A stretch of 64,000 bases of DNA from Chrysemys picta bellii (Eukaryota > Chordata > Testudines > Emydidae). The notes beneath the pieces were generated by a model that had not been told where the DNA came from, did not search any database, and worked only from the letters and a program-made list of their open reading frames with translations. Shown piece after piece: positions 23,401 through 35,400 of this stretch. A program made the position numbers and the translations under genes. The stretch is from the NCBI RefSeq assembly GCF_011386835.1, contig NC_088792.1, positions 235,916,394 through 235,980,393 on the forward strand, given 5' to 3'. Positions within the stretch are counted from its first letter, which is position 1, and every line of letters begins with the position of its first letter.

Positions 23401-26400
23401 ATCACTTTAGGTTATGAGAGAGTCATAACATGCATTATGAAAATGCTACATTCAAGGGAAATGTACATATGTTATGTAAATGTAGGCCCGTATTCTGCCT
23501 TCCATTGTACAAGTATGCTACTGCAAGAAGCATGAATAAGGAGCTTATCCTCTTCTTGTTCCCCACTGCCCCCTTGTGCACCTGTGCAGGAGGAGCAGGT
23601 CAGGTCTCACTAGCACTCAAGGGAGCACAACGAGGAAACAACTCTGCTTTCTGACTGTCTACACCCTCTGAGGAGCAGCATGTATTGTGTAATGTGCTCC
23701 ATTCAGCCTCTAGCAGTTACTCTGGTGTGTAGCATATACTAATCTAAGGTGTTTGCTAATCTGTTTTAAATACATGCAGATTTTTAAAACTGTCATTTCC
23801 GATCCTGCACCCTTGATTATGGTGTTTGCATTCTAGACTCTGCATTACTTCAATGGACACCTGATTTACTCTATAGTGAATGTAGTTTTAAATATCTTGT
23901 TGAAGTTCATAGTGCAGGAGTACATGAGGCAATATGCTGTGTTTGTGGCTATATTCTTCATTTGGCATTTCACCAAAGCCCTTCGCACTGTACAGGAGTT
24001 GGCCGGGGCTTGACCCACTCCGGGGCAGCGGGGAGCCACACCGACTCACTACCTGCTGGGGCTTGAGTGCTTTGTCTGGCTGCGGGTCTTGCCCGGCAGC
24101 CCTTGCAGTCCTGAAAGATACAGGAAGCCTGACCCCGGCTCAGGGCGGGCACCAGCATTAGGTCAGGGCTTAGACCCTTAGTTAGGGTTGAGCAACAGTA
24201 AACAAAGTATTTAGCCCAGGCCCTAGGTCAGGGCAGGGCAACAAACGCTGAGGCAGAGTTCAGGCCCTCAGGCAGGGCTGAGCTACAGTAATAGGCGTGA
24301 GCCTCAACAGGCCTGAGAGAGGGGGAGACGCAGGCCCTCCCACTCCACTGCGTCCCAGCCCGGGGCCCTAGCAGCGGCAGAAGGTCCGCTGCTTCATCAG
24401 TGGGGATCCTGACCGCAACACACTGACATCGGCTCTGCCAGTGCTGCAGCTAGACTGGGGTCGGCTGCCCTCAGGCTACTTCCAGACTCCCCCTCTGGGC
24501 CTACCTGGGTGCTGGCGTCGGCCTCGGGGGGGGGAGGGGGGGATCCTGGACCATGGGTTCATTTGGCCAGGGATCATTTGGTAAGTCTGGGAGCGCCTCT
24601 GGATAGGAGGCACAGGGCAGGCCCGGCGGGTGCTCTGGGTAGTAGGCTCCGGTCAGGCCTGGTGGCTCCTTGGGGTAGCGGGCGCAGGGCAGGCCCAGTG
24701 GCTCCTGGCAGTCACTCCAGGTCACAGAGGTTTCCCAGCCCCAAGCTAGGCTAGAGATGTCTGGCCTCTCCAGCTGCTAGAGCCAGAGTGAGTTCTGGGG
24801 GCCCGGTTTTATACTTGCGGGTCGCCGCCTGACCCTCTGAGGGGCGGGCTCAAAACTCCCTAGCTCTGCCCACTCCAGCCTCTAGATGGGCTCTTCCCCT
24901 TCTGGGGCAGTGGGGAGCCATGCCAACTCACTACAGCACCAAGCCCAGAGCCCCCTCCCACACTCTGAACCCCTCAGCTCCATTCCAGAGCCCACTCCTG
25001 CTCCCCAAATCCCTCATCCCCAGCCTCATCCCAGAGCTTGCACCCCCAGCCAGAACTCTCTACCCTCCAGCTGCAGGCCAGTGAAAATGAGTGAGTGATG
25101 GTGGGGGAGAGCGAGCGAGGGTGAACGGTGGAGAGAGGTGGGGTGGGGCCTCAGAGAAGGAGCAGGGCAAGGGGTAGGGCAAGGCTGTTCGTTTTTCTGC
25201 TACCAGAAAGTTGCCAACCCTAATTCCTAAACAACTGTGTAAGACCACAAAAATGGTTTCCACAAATAAAACCTTCCAAAGGCATCTTTAACATGAGTTA
25301 GCCATGAATTCTGTTTTTAAACTTGCCTCCTCCCATGTATTCCTGCATTTGCCAGAAGTAGGTGTCTTTTCTGGAATAAAAAGAACTACGTGAATTAAGT
25401 ATAGTTCACATAAGACCCTCATTCCAATATTGTACTGCTGCACAATTAAGTTCTCAACACTATTTAATTCTATTATAAGTAGTCCCTTTAATGCAATTTT
25501 GAATTTCTTGGCACTTTGCCATTTTTGAGAGTACTATGTTTTGTATTTACTGTAACAGTTGAAGGTAGGTTTTATTTATTTAGTCTTCCTGTGGCCTGAT
25601 TCTCTATATAAATTACCATAAATCTATAACTTAAGAATTTTTAAAATATGTTTTATTTCACAAACCTGGGGAAGGAGATAAAACCAATGACACTTTTTTT
25701 TTTTACCTCAGACCCAGTTCTATTTTCAGATGTAGCCTGATGGTATTGGCAACTATACATGTGTATATGAATGCAGCATTTGATCCCGATTTTGTTTATT
25801 TGTCACAGAAAATGAAAAAATAAATAATTAACATCTACAGAACTATACTCTTTTCTGCCCACACAGGATATAAAAGAATTATGCACATTTATTATTAATT
25901 TGTATTGTAGTAGTGTCTATTTGGTCCTCTGTGGGTCACGTCATTCTGGTGGCTTTTCATAATGGTAAGTGATTACACTGACAATGCTGACACAATGCTG
26001 TCCCTTTCAAGACTGTGGCTGACCCATGGCTTTCACGGAGCCTCACGTTTCAGAGCCATGAAGCCTTACCACACCATCTCATAGTTACCACCTGAGGCCT
26101 GGCCCCTTAGAAGAAGAGAATTCAAAGATGGCCATTTGATATTTTGTGGTTCTTGAAAGTCCCACATTTGGGGCCAAATGCTTGCTCAAGTTTTCTGTTT
26201 TTACTTAATCCTTACTCAGGCAAATTCTCCTTGAAGTTAAGAATACAGCATAATACAAAACTTTGGGTGATGCTGACTCATTGCTACACAAAGCCGTTCT
26301 GTGAATGTGATGGTAAGCTGTTATTCAGCCCACCAACCTGTTGGCAGGCTGAGATCGTGGCTAAAGACCTTACTCGGACACCATAAGGTTCTTTTGGACC

Positions 26401-29400
26401 ACGGGGTCTATATAAGTCTGGATCCAGTAGTCTCATCCTCCCTACCCATTCCTGTCAGCCCTATCTATGGTAAACTATTTATCAGCCCCATTTTACAGCA
26501 CACTCCAGTTGCAGAGTCAGTATGGGTATGTCTATACTACCTGCCAGATTGGCGGGAGGTGATCAATCCAGCAGGGATCAATTTATTGTGTCTAGTCTAG
26601 ATGCGATAAATCGATCCCCGAGCGTTCTCCTGTCGACTCCTGTACTCCAGCGCTGCAAGAGGCGCAGGCAGAGTCAATGGGGGAGCGGCAGCAGTTGACT
26701 CACCATGGTGAAGACATCACGGTAAGTCGATTTAAGTACGTCAACTTCAGCTACATTATTCACGTAGCTGAAGTTGCGTAACTTAGATTGATTTCTCCTC
26801 CCCTCCCTTCCCCCCCAGTGTAGAGCAGGGCTATGTGTGGTGGAGCCAGTCTCTGTCGGTGTATTGTGAAGAACTAAAAGGGGTCTTAGAAAGTGTACAA
26901 GGACTTTCACTGGCCTTCCACACTTTGGTGAATTTCTCCATTCTGTGTATCAATGCCCATATTTAAGTTCCTAGGCCTTTCTGAAACATCTCTGGCATGT
27001 CTGTTTTTTTTGTCATCTTGTCAGTTTTTCCAAAGCTTCACAGGGACACTTGAAAAAACACAATTCCCATTCCTTTAGTGCTGAGAACTATAGTCTGTGG
27101 AATCCTTTAAGTGGCTGGAGGGCACTTAAAAAAACAACCTAGCTCCCTTTTCAGAGCGAACTTGTCTGCTTCCTTTCCGGCTTTCCACTTTCCTGCTTCA
27201 CTTCAAAGCCTGGTGGAAGTGCTTCAACTTCTTTGCCCAGTGCTAAGAGGCTACTGACGCTGCCTCAAAGAATACTGTGACGTTGACTTGTCCTCTTATT
27301 CTATCTGGCATTTTTCAGCAAAAGATTCTGCAGCTTGAAAGTGGCCCAGTGAACAAGTGGGTAAGTCCATGTTATGACTTTGATGTAATGCCAGTAGCAA
27401 CTAAGTGGCTCCAGCAACAGAAGCTGGAAGTGGGAAAGCAGCAGATTGGTTTACTGTTTCAAAATTTAAAAGAGCTTTACCAAAATAAAAATTACAAAAG
27501 TAGGAGGGATGCAATTCATCTGTCATTTTTATTTTGCTGTCAGAGAAATTTCTTCACCACTGTTAGCAAAATCATTAATTTGCAGTAGCAGAACATAGAG
27601 CTTAAGCAGTAAAATCTATAGTGAAGACAGAAAGAATTGTTGATTTACACTGAGTAACTCTAACATGTCTTCTCCATATTATCCGACTGGGAATCTGATT
27701 TAATTTAAGATTTGTTTATTGAGAAACATTGACTGAAACTCTCCTGAATACTATGTAGATGACAGGCCAAATTCATCCAAAAAGAGGTGCCATCAACCCT
27801 TGATTTTACATGAAGCAAAGTAGCTTGTGAGGCCAAAAGTCACTCTTAAAAGAAAGCAGCTTTTGTTCGTAATGAGAACCCTTTTTTCATATTTTGTGAA
27901 AACAATACCATTTCGTAACATAAAATGAATTTACTTCAGTCATTATATCCAATGTTTGGGGTGCATTTACAAGAAAGACAAGTATTCGTTAAATAGCTCA
28001 CCATATTTGCCCTGGGTCCCATGTTGGCCCTCAAAATCAAAATGGCAAGCAACTCTCACTTGAAGACAGTTGCTCAACTCTGTTTTTTATGGAAAATATT
28101 TAAGCAGATCTCTTACAGGGGTGCTAAATCATGTCTTATTACTCTGTCGTCCTTTCCAATATTCCATTTCTACTGCATTAAAATCAGATTCACAGGAGTC
28201 ACCATTAAAAAGCTAATATTCATCAAACCATAGTATCTGAGACACTGCAATTACTTCCCGCAACACCTCTTGATATATTATATGGTAACAGTTGTTGAAA
28301 ACTGGCTTGTAATGGTGGTAGGAGGTGATTAAAGGAATATTTAAGGCTCTGATCTTCACACAGGAGGATATATGTAAATATGAATAAGTTGTAATAGAAG
28401 TGGACTAAACAACTTTGTCGATAGAAGGTGTTGGGAAATTAAGATTATCACAGTTCTTTTGCTACTCCATAACACTATTGCTCTTAGAATATACAGTTAA
28501 TAAGATGATTTTAAAATATTGTGGATTTTATCTAGTTTTAAAACAGCAACATTGACATTGCAGACAAGACACCTTAGAAATCTGAATATTTCAGCAAGAT
28601 CTTAATATGTTTAGATTACACTAAAAATGAAATGTAATTCGTCATTTGTGCTGTTCTTATTTTTGTTTTTGACTCTTCTAAAACCAAAACTGCAAATGCA
28701 TGAAACTGCAATAAAGGGTTACTTCAGAAATTGGTGTGGTTTACTCAGTGTTCAGGAACAATATTTTTGGCTTCAGACCACTCTGCTGTTTCCAGGGAAA
28801 AGCCACAGTTTTTCCTGCTTTCTCCTCTTTTCCAAAAGAGTAGCTGAAGCCTCTGGGTCTGTGTAGGGATCTTTTTAAAAAGTTTTATAAACATCAGTCT
28901 GTCACAACTGGAAGATGACAAAGTTCTTGCCACTTTCCTTCCAGTTAGTTTTCAGTGCTATAGTTGAAAATGGGTTCATACTTTCCTCAGTAAGGGAAAG
29001 TATAATAATGTCATCTATTCCCTCTTTTTTTACTATCCTAAATATGCTTGATTAATAATGGAACTGGTAGTCTTTAGGGTGGTATATTTGTTTTTGTATT
29101 TGGAAGAAGGGTTATGTAATGGTTGGAGCAGAAATGGAGCATTTGATCTCAACTTCTGTCACTATCTGTGTGGCCTTAAGTAAGACACTAAGTCCAAAGT
29201 TGTCATGGCTAAATTCAAGAGCTAGATCCATATTTAACTATTTAAATAAGTGACCTGATTTTCAGAGGTACTGAGCACCACCACTTTCCATTGATTTCTT
29301 TCAGGTGCCTAAATATAAATTTAGATGTCTAACTTCAGTCATCTGCATTGGAGAATTTGACCTTAACTACTCATTGTGTCAGTGTACTCCTCTGTATTAA

Positions 29401-32400
29401 ACAATATAATAATTTTTACCTATATTGAAATGATATTGAGAGGATTAAGTGTCTGTAAAGTGCTTTGAGATCTTTGGATGGGATGTGCAATGAAATTCAA
29501 CTTCTTATTATTACATGGAACATATAGTCATCATAAAGTGAGGCTCTGGGCACCTTGTCTTTCTTACTAGCATAATATGCTGGTGATTTTTATTTATTTT
29601 TGGCTTATTTGACCATGGTATTTTTCATCCAATATTTCATCCTTCCTTTTTTCCCTCTCTCAATGTAATTAGTCTTAAAGAATACAGTGGAAACTATTAA
29701 AACTTAAATACCATACTGTACCATGGTATTTTTGTTAAAACTCTACTCCCAATATTTAGAATGTATACTGCTGTGAGGTATTTATACCATGCCATGGTAA
29801 ATGTTTACTTTCAGTGGTACTCACTGTACTTATTTCCATCTTTAGCAAGTTTAAATTTACTTCCATAGAATCACGGAAATGTAAGGCTGGAAGGACTTTG
29901 AGGTTATCATGTCCAGCCCCTGCGCTGAGGCAGGACTGAGTATTACATCTCTACCTCGATATAACGCTGTCCTCGGGAGCCAAAAAATCTTACTGTGTTA
30001 TAGGTGAAACCGCATTATATCGAACTTGCTTTGATCCACCGTAGTGCGCAGCCCCGCCCCCCCGGAGCACTGCTTTACCGCGTTATATCCAAATTTGTGT
30101 TATATCGGGTCGTGTTATATGGGGGTAGAGGTGGATCTATACCATCCCTTATAGGTATTTGTCCAACCTGTTCTTAAAAACCTCCAGTGGCAGGGATTCA
30201 GCTCCTTTGGAAGCCTGCTCCAGTGCTTAACAATTCTTATACACGTCTACCCTGAGATAGATATAGATATAGAGAGAGATAGATATATCTATCTATATAA
30301 AACACTGTAAAGCAGCGCTCCGGTGGATCAAAACAAGTTCAATATAACGCGGTTTCACCTATAACGCGGTAAGATTTTTTTTTTTTTGGCTCCCAAGGAA
30401 AGCGTTATATCGGGGTAGAGGCGTAGTTAGAAAGCTTTTCCTAATATCTAATTTAAATCTCCCTTGCTGCAGATTTAAGTCCATTACTACTTGTTCTACC
30501 TTCAGTGGACGTGAAGAACAATTGATCACATTCCTCTTTTAACAGCCCTTAATACAGTTGAGCACTTCTCTTCTCAAGACTAAACATGCCCCCCCCCCCT
30601 TTTTTTTTTAACCTTTCCTCATAGGTCAGGTTTTCTAAACCTTTGATCATTTTTGTTGCTCTCCTCTGGTCACTCCCTAGTTTGTCCACATCTTTCTTAA
30701 AGTGTGGTGCCCAGAATTAGACACAGTAGTCCAGCTGAGGCCTCACGAGTGCTGAGTACAGTGGAAGAATTATCTCCTGTCTTTGACATATGATGCTCCT
30801 GTTAATGCATCCCAGAATGACATTAGCCTTTTTATTTCCTACTCTATCATGTTGTTGACTCAGATTCAATGTGTGATATGCTTTAGCCCCCAGATCCTTG
30901 TCAGTAGTACTGCCTACCTCATTATTCCCTATTTTGCAGTTGTGCATTTGATTGTTGATCCCTAAGTGTAGTACTTTGCATTTGTCTTTATTGAATTTCA
31001 TCTGTAATTCCCTGGATCCCCTTTGTTTCCCTATTTAAAGATAGGTATTATGTTTGCCTTTCTCCAGTCCCCTGGGACTTTACCTGTCCTCCATGAGTTC
31101 TCAAAGACACTTGCTAATGGTTACTAGGTTGCTTCTGCTAGCTCCTCATTACCCTAGGGTGAATTTAATCAGGTCTTGCAGAGTTTAATACATCTAACTT
31201 ACCTAAATATTCTTTAACCAATTTTTTCCTTATTTTGGCTTGTGTTCCTTTACCCTGGTTGTTAATATTAATAGAATTGAGTATCTGATCACCGTCTTTT
31301 TAGTGAAGACTGAAACAAAACAGGCATTAAACACCTCAGCCTTCAATATACTGCTTTATGCCTTTTTTCCCCTTACCCAGAGTATGTGAATTTCTATCTA
31401 GCTATGTAAAATGTTATTTCAGTATTCTATCTCCCGCTAGAAAGTGCTTTGGGATTCTGTTTGAAGGTGTTACAAGGTAGAGAGATGCTGCACAGTTCTA
31501 GTGCATGAAAGATTAACTCAGATCCCTGCTTGTCACATGGGTGATCAAGGATGAGGGCATAACTGCAGAGGGAAAGTAGCTGTGTAAATGGTTCCTTAGG
31601 AAGAAGGGTACGTTTTTCTTCTTCTTCTTCTCTCAGCTGACTAAAAAGCTGGAAGGGTCTCTGGCAATTAGGATCCATTGTTCTGAGTGTCTTTGTTTGT
31701 TTGTTTTTTGGAACTCCTTTTTTTATAAATCAATAAAAGCAAGCCTTAAGGAAAAGGATTGAAACTCTGCCACTGGTCAATATTATTCATCTTCTTTGGC
31801 TGGGGATTCTGCCCATTGGCCTACAAAAAGGATGCCCTCAGTGCTTAATGTGTAATGAAAGAGGTGCCGGAGCTCAAGCAATTAGATGCTGGGCCTCAAG
31901 CAATTTTTTACATTCATAACTGATGCAGCGAGCTCAGATGTGCTGGGGGTCTGAACTGCTGAACCTAGAGGTGCTGGGGTCAGCCCTGACAAGCCCTGAC
32001 ACAAATTAAGCACTGGCTGCCCTATACAGATATATGAGCACATGGTAGCAACAGGAAGAAATGAAAACAAGTGGCTGCACACACAGCTGCCAGACTTTAG
32101 AATAGTTGCTGTGAAGAGAGTCATTATTACAGTTCATTGTTGAATATTGAGCCAGGGCGATGTTAGGGGTGTTAGAGCTCGAATGCTTGGTCTCCTAGGC
32201 TTTAGACAGAAGGTAACAGATTGACTGGGATTGCTGAATGACTCTGTCCCAACTTCTGGAAATTAATTTTTAAAGTCCAATCCCCTTTTAACGCCTGTCC
32301 TCTCAGTTACATCAGTCGGGTTTAAAATTCATATCTTGGGTTCTGAATAGTAGTAATGAAAAGGTGCTCCTCTTTTCCACCTGATGCTATTGAAATCAAT

Positions 32401-35400
32401 GGCAAAATTCCCATAGACTTCAACAGAATCTGGATTTGGCTTCATGTTAGCAAAGACAAAAGCAAAATTTGGCAAGTTATCCGTTTGCTATTAACAAGCT
32501 TTGAAGGTCCAGCTCAAGAGTCTGATTACATTGATATTCTTAATACCTTAATTTTGAATAGAGAAGTTGCTTCACACAATTGATTTCCATAGAAGCATGC
32601 CACTCTGAAGATGAGCTCTCATGCATTGCAGTCATATACATTTTTGAGATTTGTATTCTCTTTGCAGACCTATTACTAAAGTAGACTTTGCATCAATAGC
32701 CACCAGCAACTTTGCAAGCTATGTTTTTCTGATTAACCCCCAAACAAATATATATATTTATCCACTTAAAAAGAGCCTTGTCCAGACAGATGTAAGAACA
32801 AGATCCTGTGTGGTCTTTTCAGCGTGTGGATTTTTCACATCCCTGAGAGACATAGCTGTACCGATGTAATTCCTAGTGTAGACCTGGCCTGAGTCAGTAT
32901 AATGATTGTCTTCTTCCTGAATGCCATGAGTTCTGACATGAACCAGAAAAAAAAAAAAACTGAAGGCTTGTCTACAGGGGGATACCCAAGAAAATTTAAT
33001 CTGAATTAACTAAAAGTGTGAATTTGAAGTGGATTAGTTAAACTGCATTAAAGCCCTGTGTGGAAACCCTCATTCAAAAGTAAAGCGGCCTTAATTCAGT
33101 TTAGTTTAATTCAATTCCAGAGTGAATTAAGCTAAACCAAATTTAGACCACCTTAATTTTCAATAACATCTTCACAGGGACCTAATCTACTTCACATTCA
33201 CACCTTTAGTTAATTTGGATTCATTTTCCTGGTTGTAACTCTTTATTCCACCACCTCCCTATATGCCAGAAATATGAGAGAAAGATTGACAATAGATACT
33301 GTTATTAAGAAGCTTAGTTCTGTTGTGTTTTCTGGATAATTTTATTTCACTGAATGTGTAATAATAAGTCCATGTAAAATATAATTTTATATGAAATTGT
33401 TGTATAGTGCCCAGAGCAAGAATAAATGAAATAAAAAACACCTTCCTATTAATCCTTTTTGTTTTGATGGTAGAGGTAATTTTTCACTGCACTGTAGATG
33501 GATAGCTCTACTTGATGTCAAGAACACAGTTTCAGCTAGGAAGGGGCCATGGTCTTAATGTATTGTCCACCCATTTCGCCACAATTTCCCCCCTCTCTCC
33601 TTTTCAAAAGAATCCATTAACCGAATGAAACCATCTGATAGACAAGAAAATCACCATACTTTTCTGTCAATATGCTATGGTAGCTAAGTGCACTGTCCTC
33701 TTCTACTGGTTGGTCCATACAGAGAATAAGATTCATAGATTCTAGGACTGGAAGGGATCTCAAGAGGTCATCGAGTCCAGTCCCCTGCCCTCATGGCAGG
33801 ACCAAATACTGTCGAGACCATCCCTGAGAGACATTTATCTAACCTACTCTTAAATATCTCCAGAGATGGAGATTCCACAACCTCCCTAGGCAATTTATTC
33901 CAGTGTTTAACCACCCTGACAGGAACTTTTTCCTAATGTCCAACCTAAACCTCCCTTGCTGCAGTTTAAGCCCATTGCTTCTTGTTCTATCCTTAGAGGC
34001 TAAGGTGAACAAGTTTTCTCCCTCCTCCTTATGACACCCTTTTAGATACCTGAAAACTGCTATCATGTCCCCTCTCAGTCTTCTCTTTTCCAAACTAAAC
34101 AAACCCAATTCTTTCAGCCTTCCTTCATAGGTCATGTTCTCAAGACTTTTAATCATTCTTGTTGCTCTTCTCTGGACGCTCTCCAATTTCTCCACATCTT
34201 TCTTGAAATGTGGTGCCCAGAACTGGACACAATACTCCAGTTGAGGCCTAACCAGCGCAGAGTAGAGCGGAAGAATGACTTCTCGTGTCTTGCTCACAAC
34301 ACAGCTGTTAATACATCCCGGAATCATGTTTGCTTTTTTTGCAACAGCATCACACTGTTGACTCATATTTAGCTTGTGGTCCACTATAACCCCTAGATCC
34401 CTTTCTGCCGTACTCCTTCCTAGACAGTCTCTTCCCATTCTGTATGTGTGTCAGTTTTCAACTCAGATGGTAGAATCAGATGCTTTTGGTACTTAGGTTC
34501 AGTCCCCACAGACCACTTATCATGTGGGGGATATATTATAATACTTATTTTAGATGGGAGCACAATGGAAGCAGATGGCTGAGGCCTTCTTCCATAAAAA
34601 CCACAGAGGAGAATTACTTGAACTCCTGAATGCTCTGGAGTAACTTCATGAGTGGTGTGTGTGTTTGGAGGGGAAGAAGGTAAGGAATTTGGCATTATTT
34701 GCTGCAGAAGCAAAGTTTATATGCATAGTCTCTCTGCTTTCTGGTTGGCTCCAGATCTTTCCTCAGCTCAGTGCCACTTACATTTTCTTTATGACCAGGT
34801 TTCACTTCAAAAATGATTATCTGCCAAACAATTGCCTATTTTTTTTAATACACATTTTAGTCATGACTTTTCATCAGGACAGCTCATTTCCTCTTTTATT
34901 GTGTCAATGAATTAATTAAAATAATATTAAATTAATATCAAACATTGATATTGTATCATATGCCAGATATAGCAGTAAAATGGGCAACTTGATAGAATTT
35001 AATTTTATAATTAAAATGTGTATAAAAGGGAAATCAACTCTAAGTGATATAGCTTTGAACAAAATATTGTAAACTTTAATGACCTTACAGGCAAACCGGT
35101 GAAGAAAGAAAGAGATTGCATTTATATTGTGTTTTTTGTTTCGCTTTTTTAGTTTAAGAGATAAAGTGAAGAAGTAAGGCTAATGTTTGCAATCAAGCAT
35201 GTTTTTGCTATTAAGTTAGTGAAATACACTTGTGCTGAAAGAGGGAATAAATAAAAGAACTGAAACTAAATAGTGTGTGTATAAAGACACTTGACCACAG
35301 AGTGTAATAATCAGAAATTTAACTGTTTTATTAATAATATATGGACTCAGCTCATCCATACATACTAAGATTCTACCATTGATGTTAAAACAAGGAGATC

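Larger units (their letters stand above)
29862..31385 (-). mobile_element. CR1 LINE with two nested MITEs
   Basis: The 3' tail starts at CATAGAATCACGGAAATG. Going leftward in element order it extends into the reverse transcriptase C-terminus: the minus strand around 30,717-31,001 reads [11 protein letters not shown] and [11 protein letters not shown], hallmark CR1 text. Two MITEs (29,946-30,133 and 30,242-30,423) interrupt the tail. A C/T homopolymer pair lies near 30,590-30,610. Frames are broken. Confidence 0.85.

Noticed and set aside
24499..24760. Pro-rich repeated reading frame (units like GLPCA-YPE)
   Set aside because: The period follows imperfect repeats inside the LTR-like block, and there is no start context or domain.
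27277..27588. 103-codon + frame followed by a GTAAGT-like donor at 27,361
   Set aside because: No family similarity, no matching phase with CRISPLD1 exons, and no supporting acceptor context. Mammalian CRISPLD1 as I know it has no exon here.
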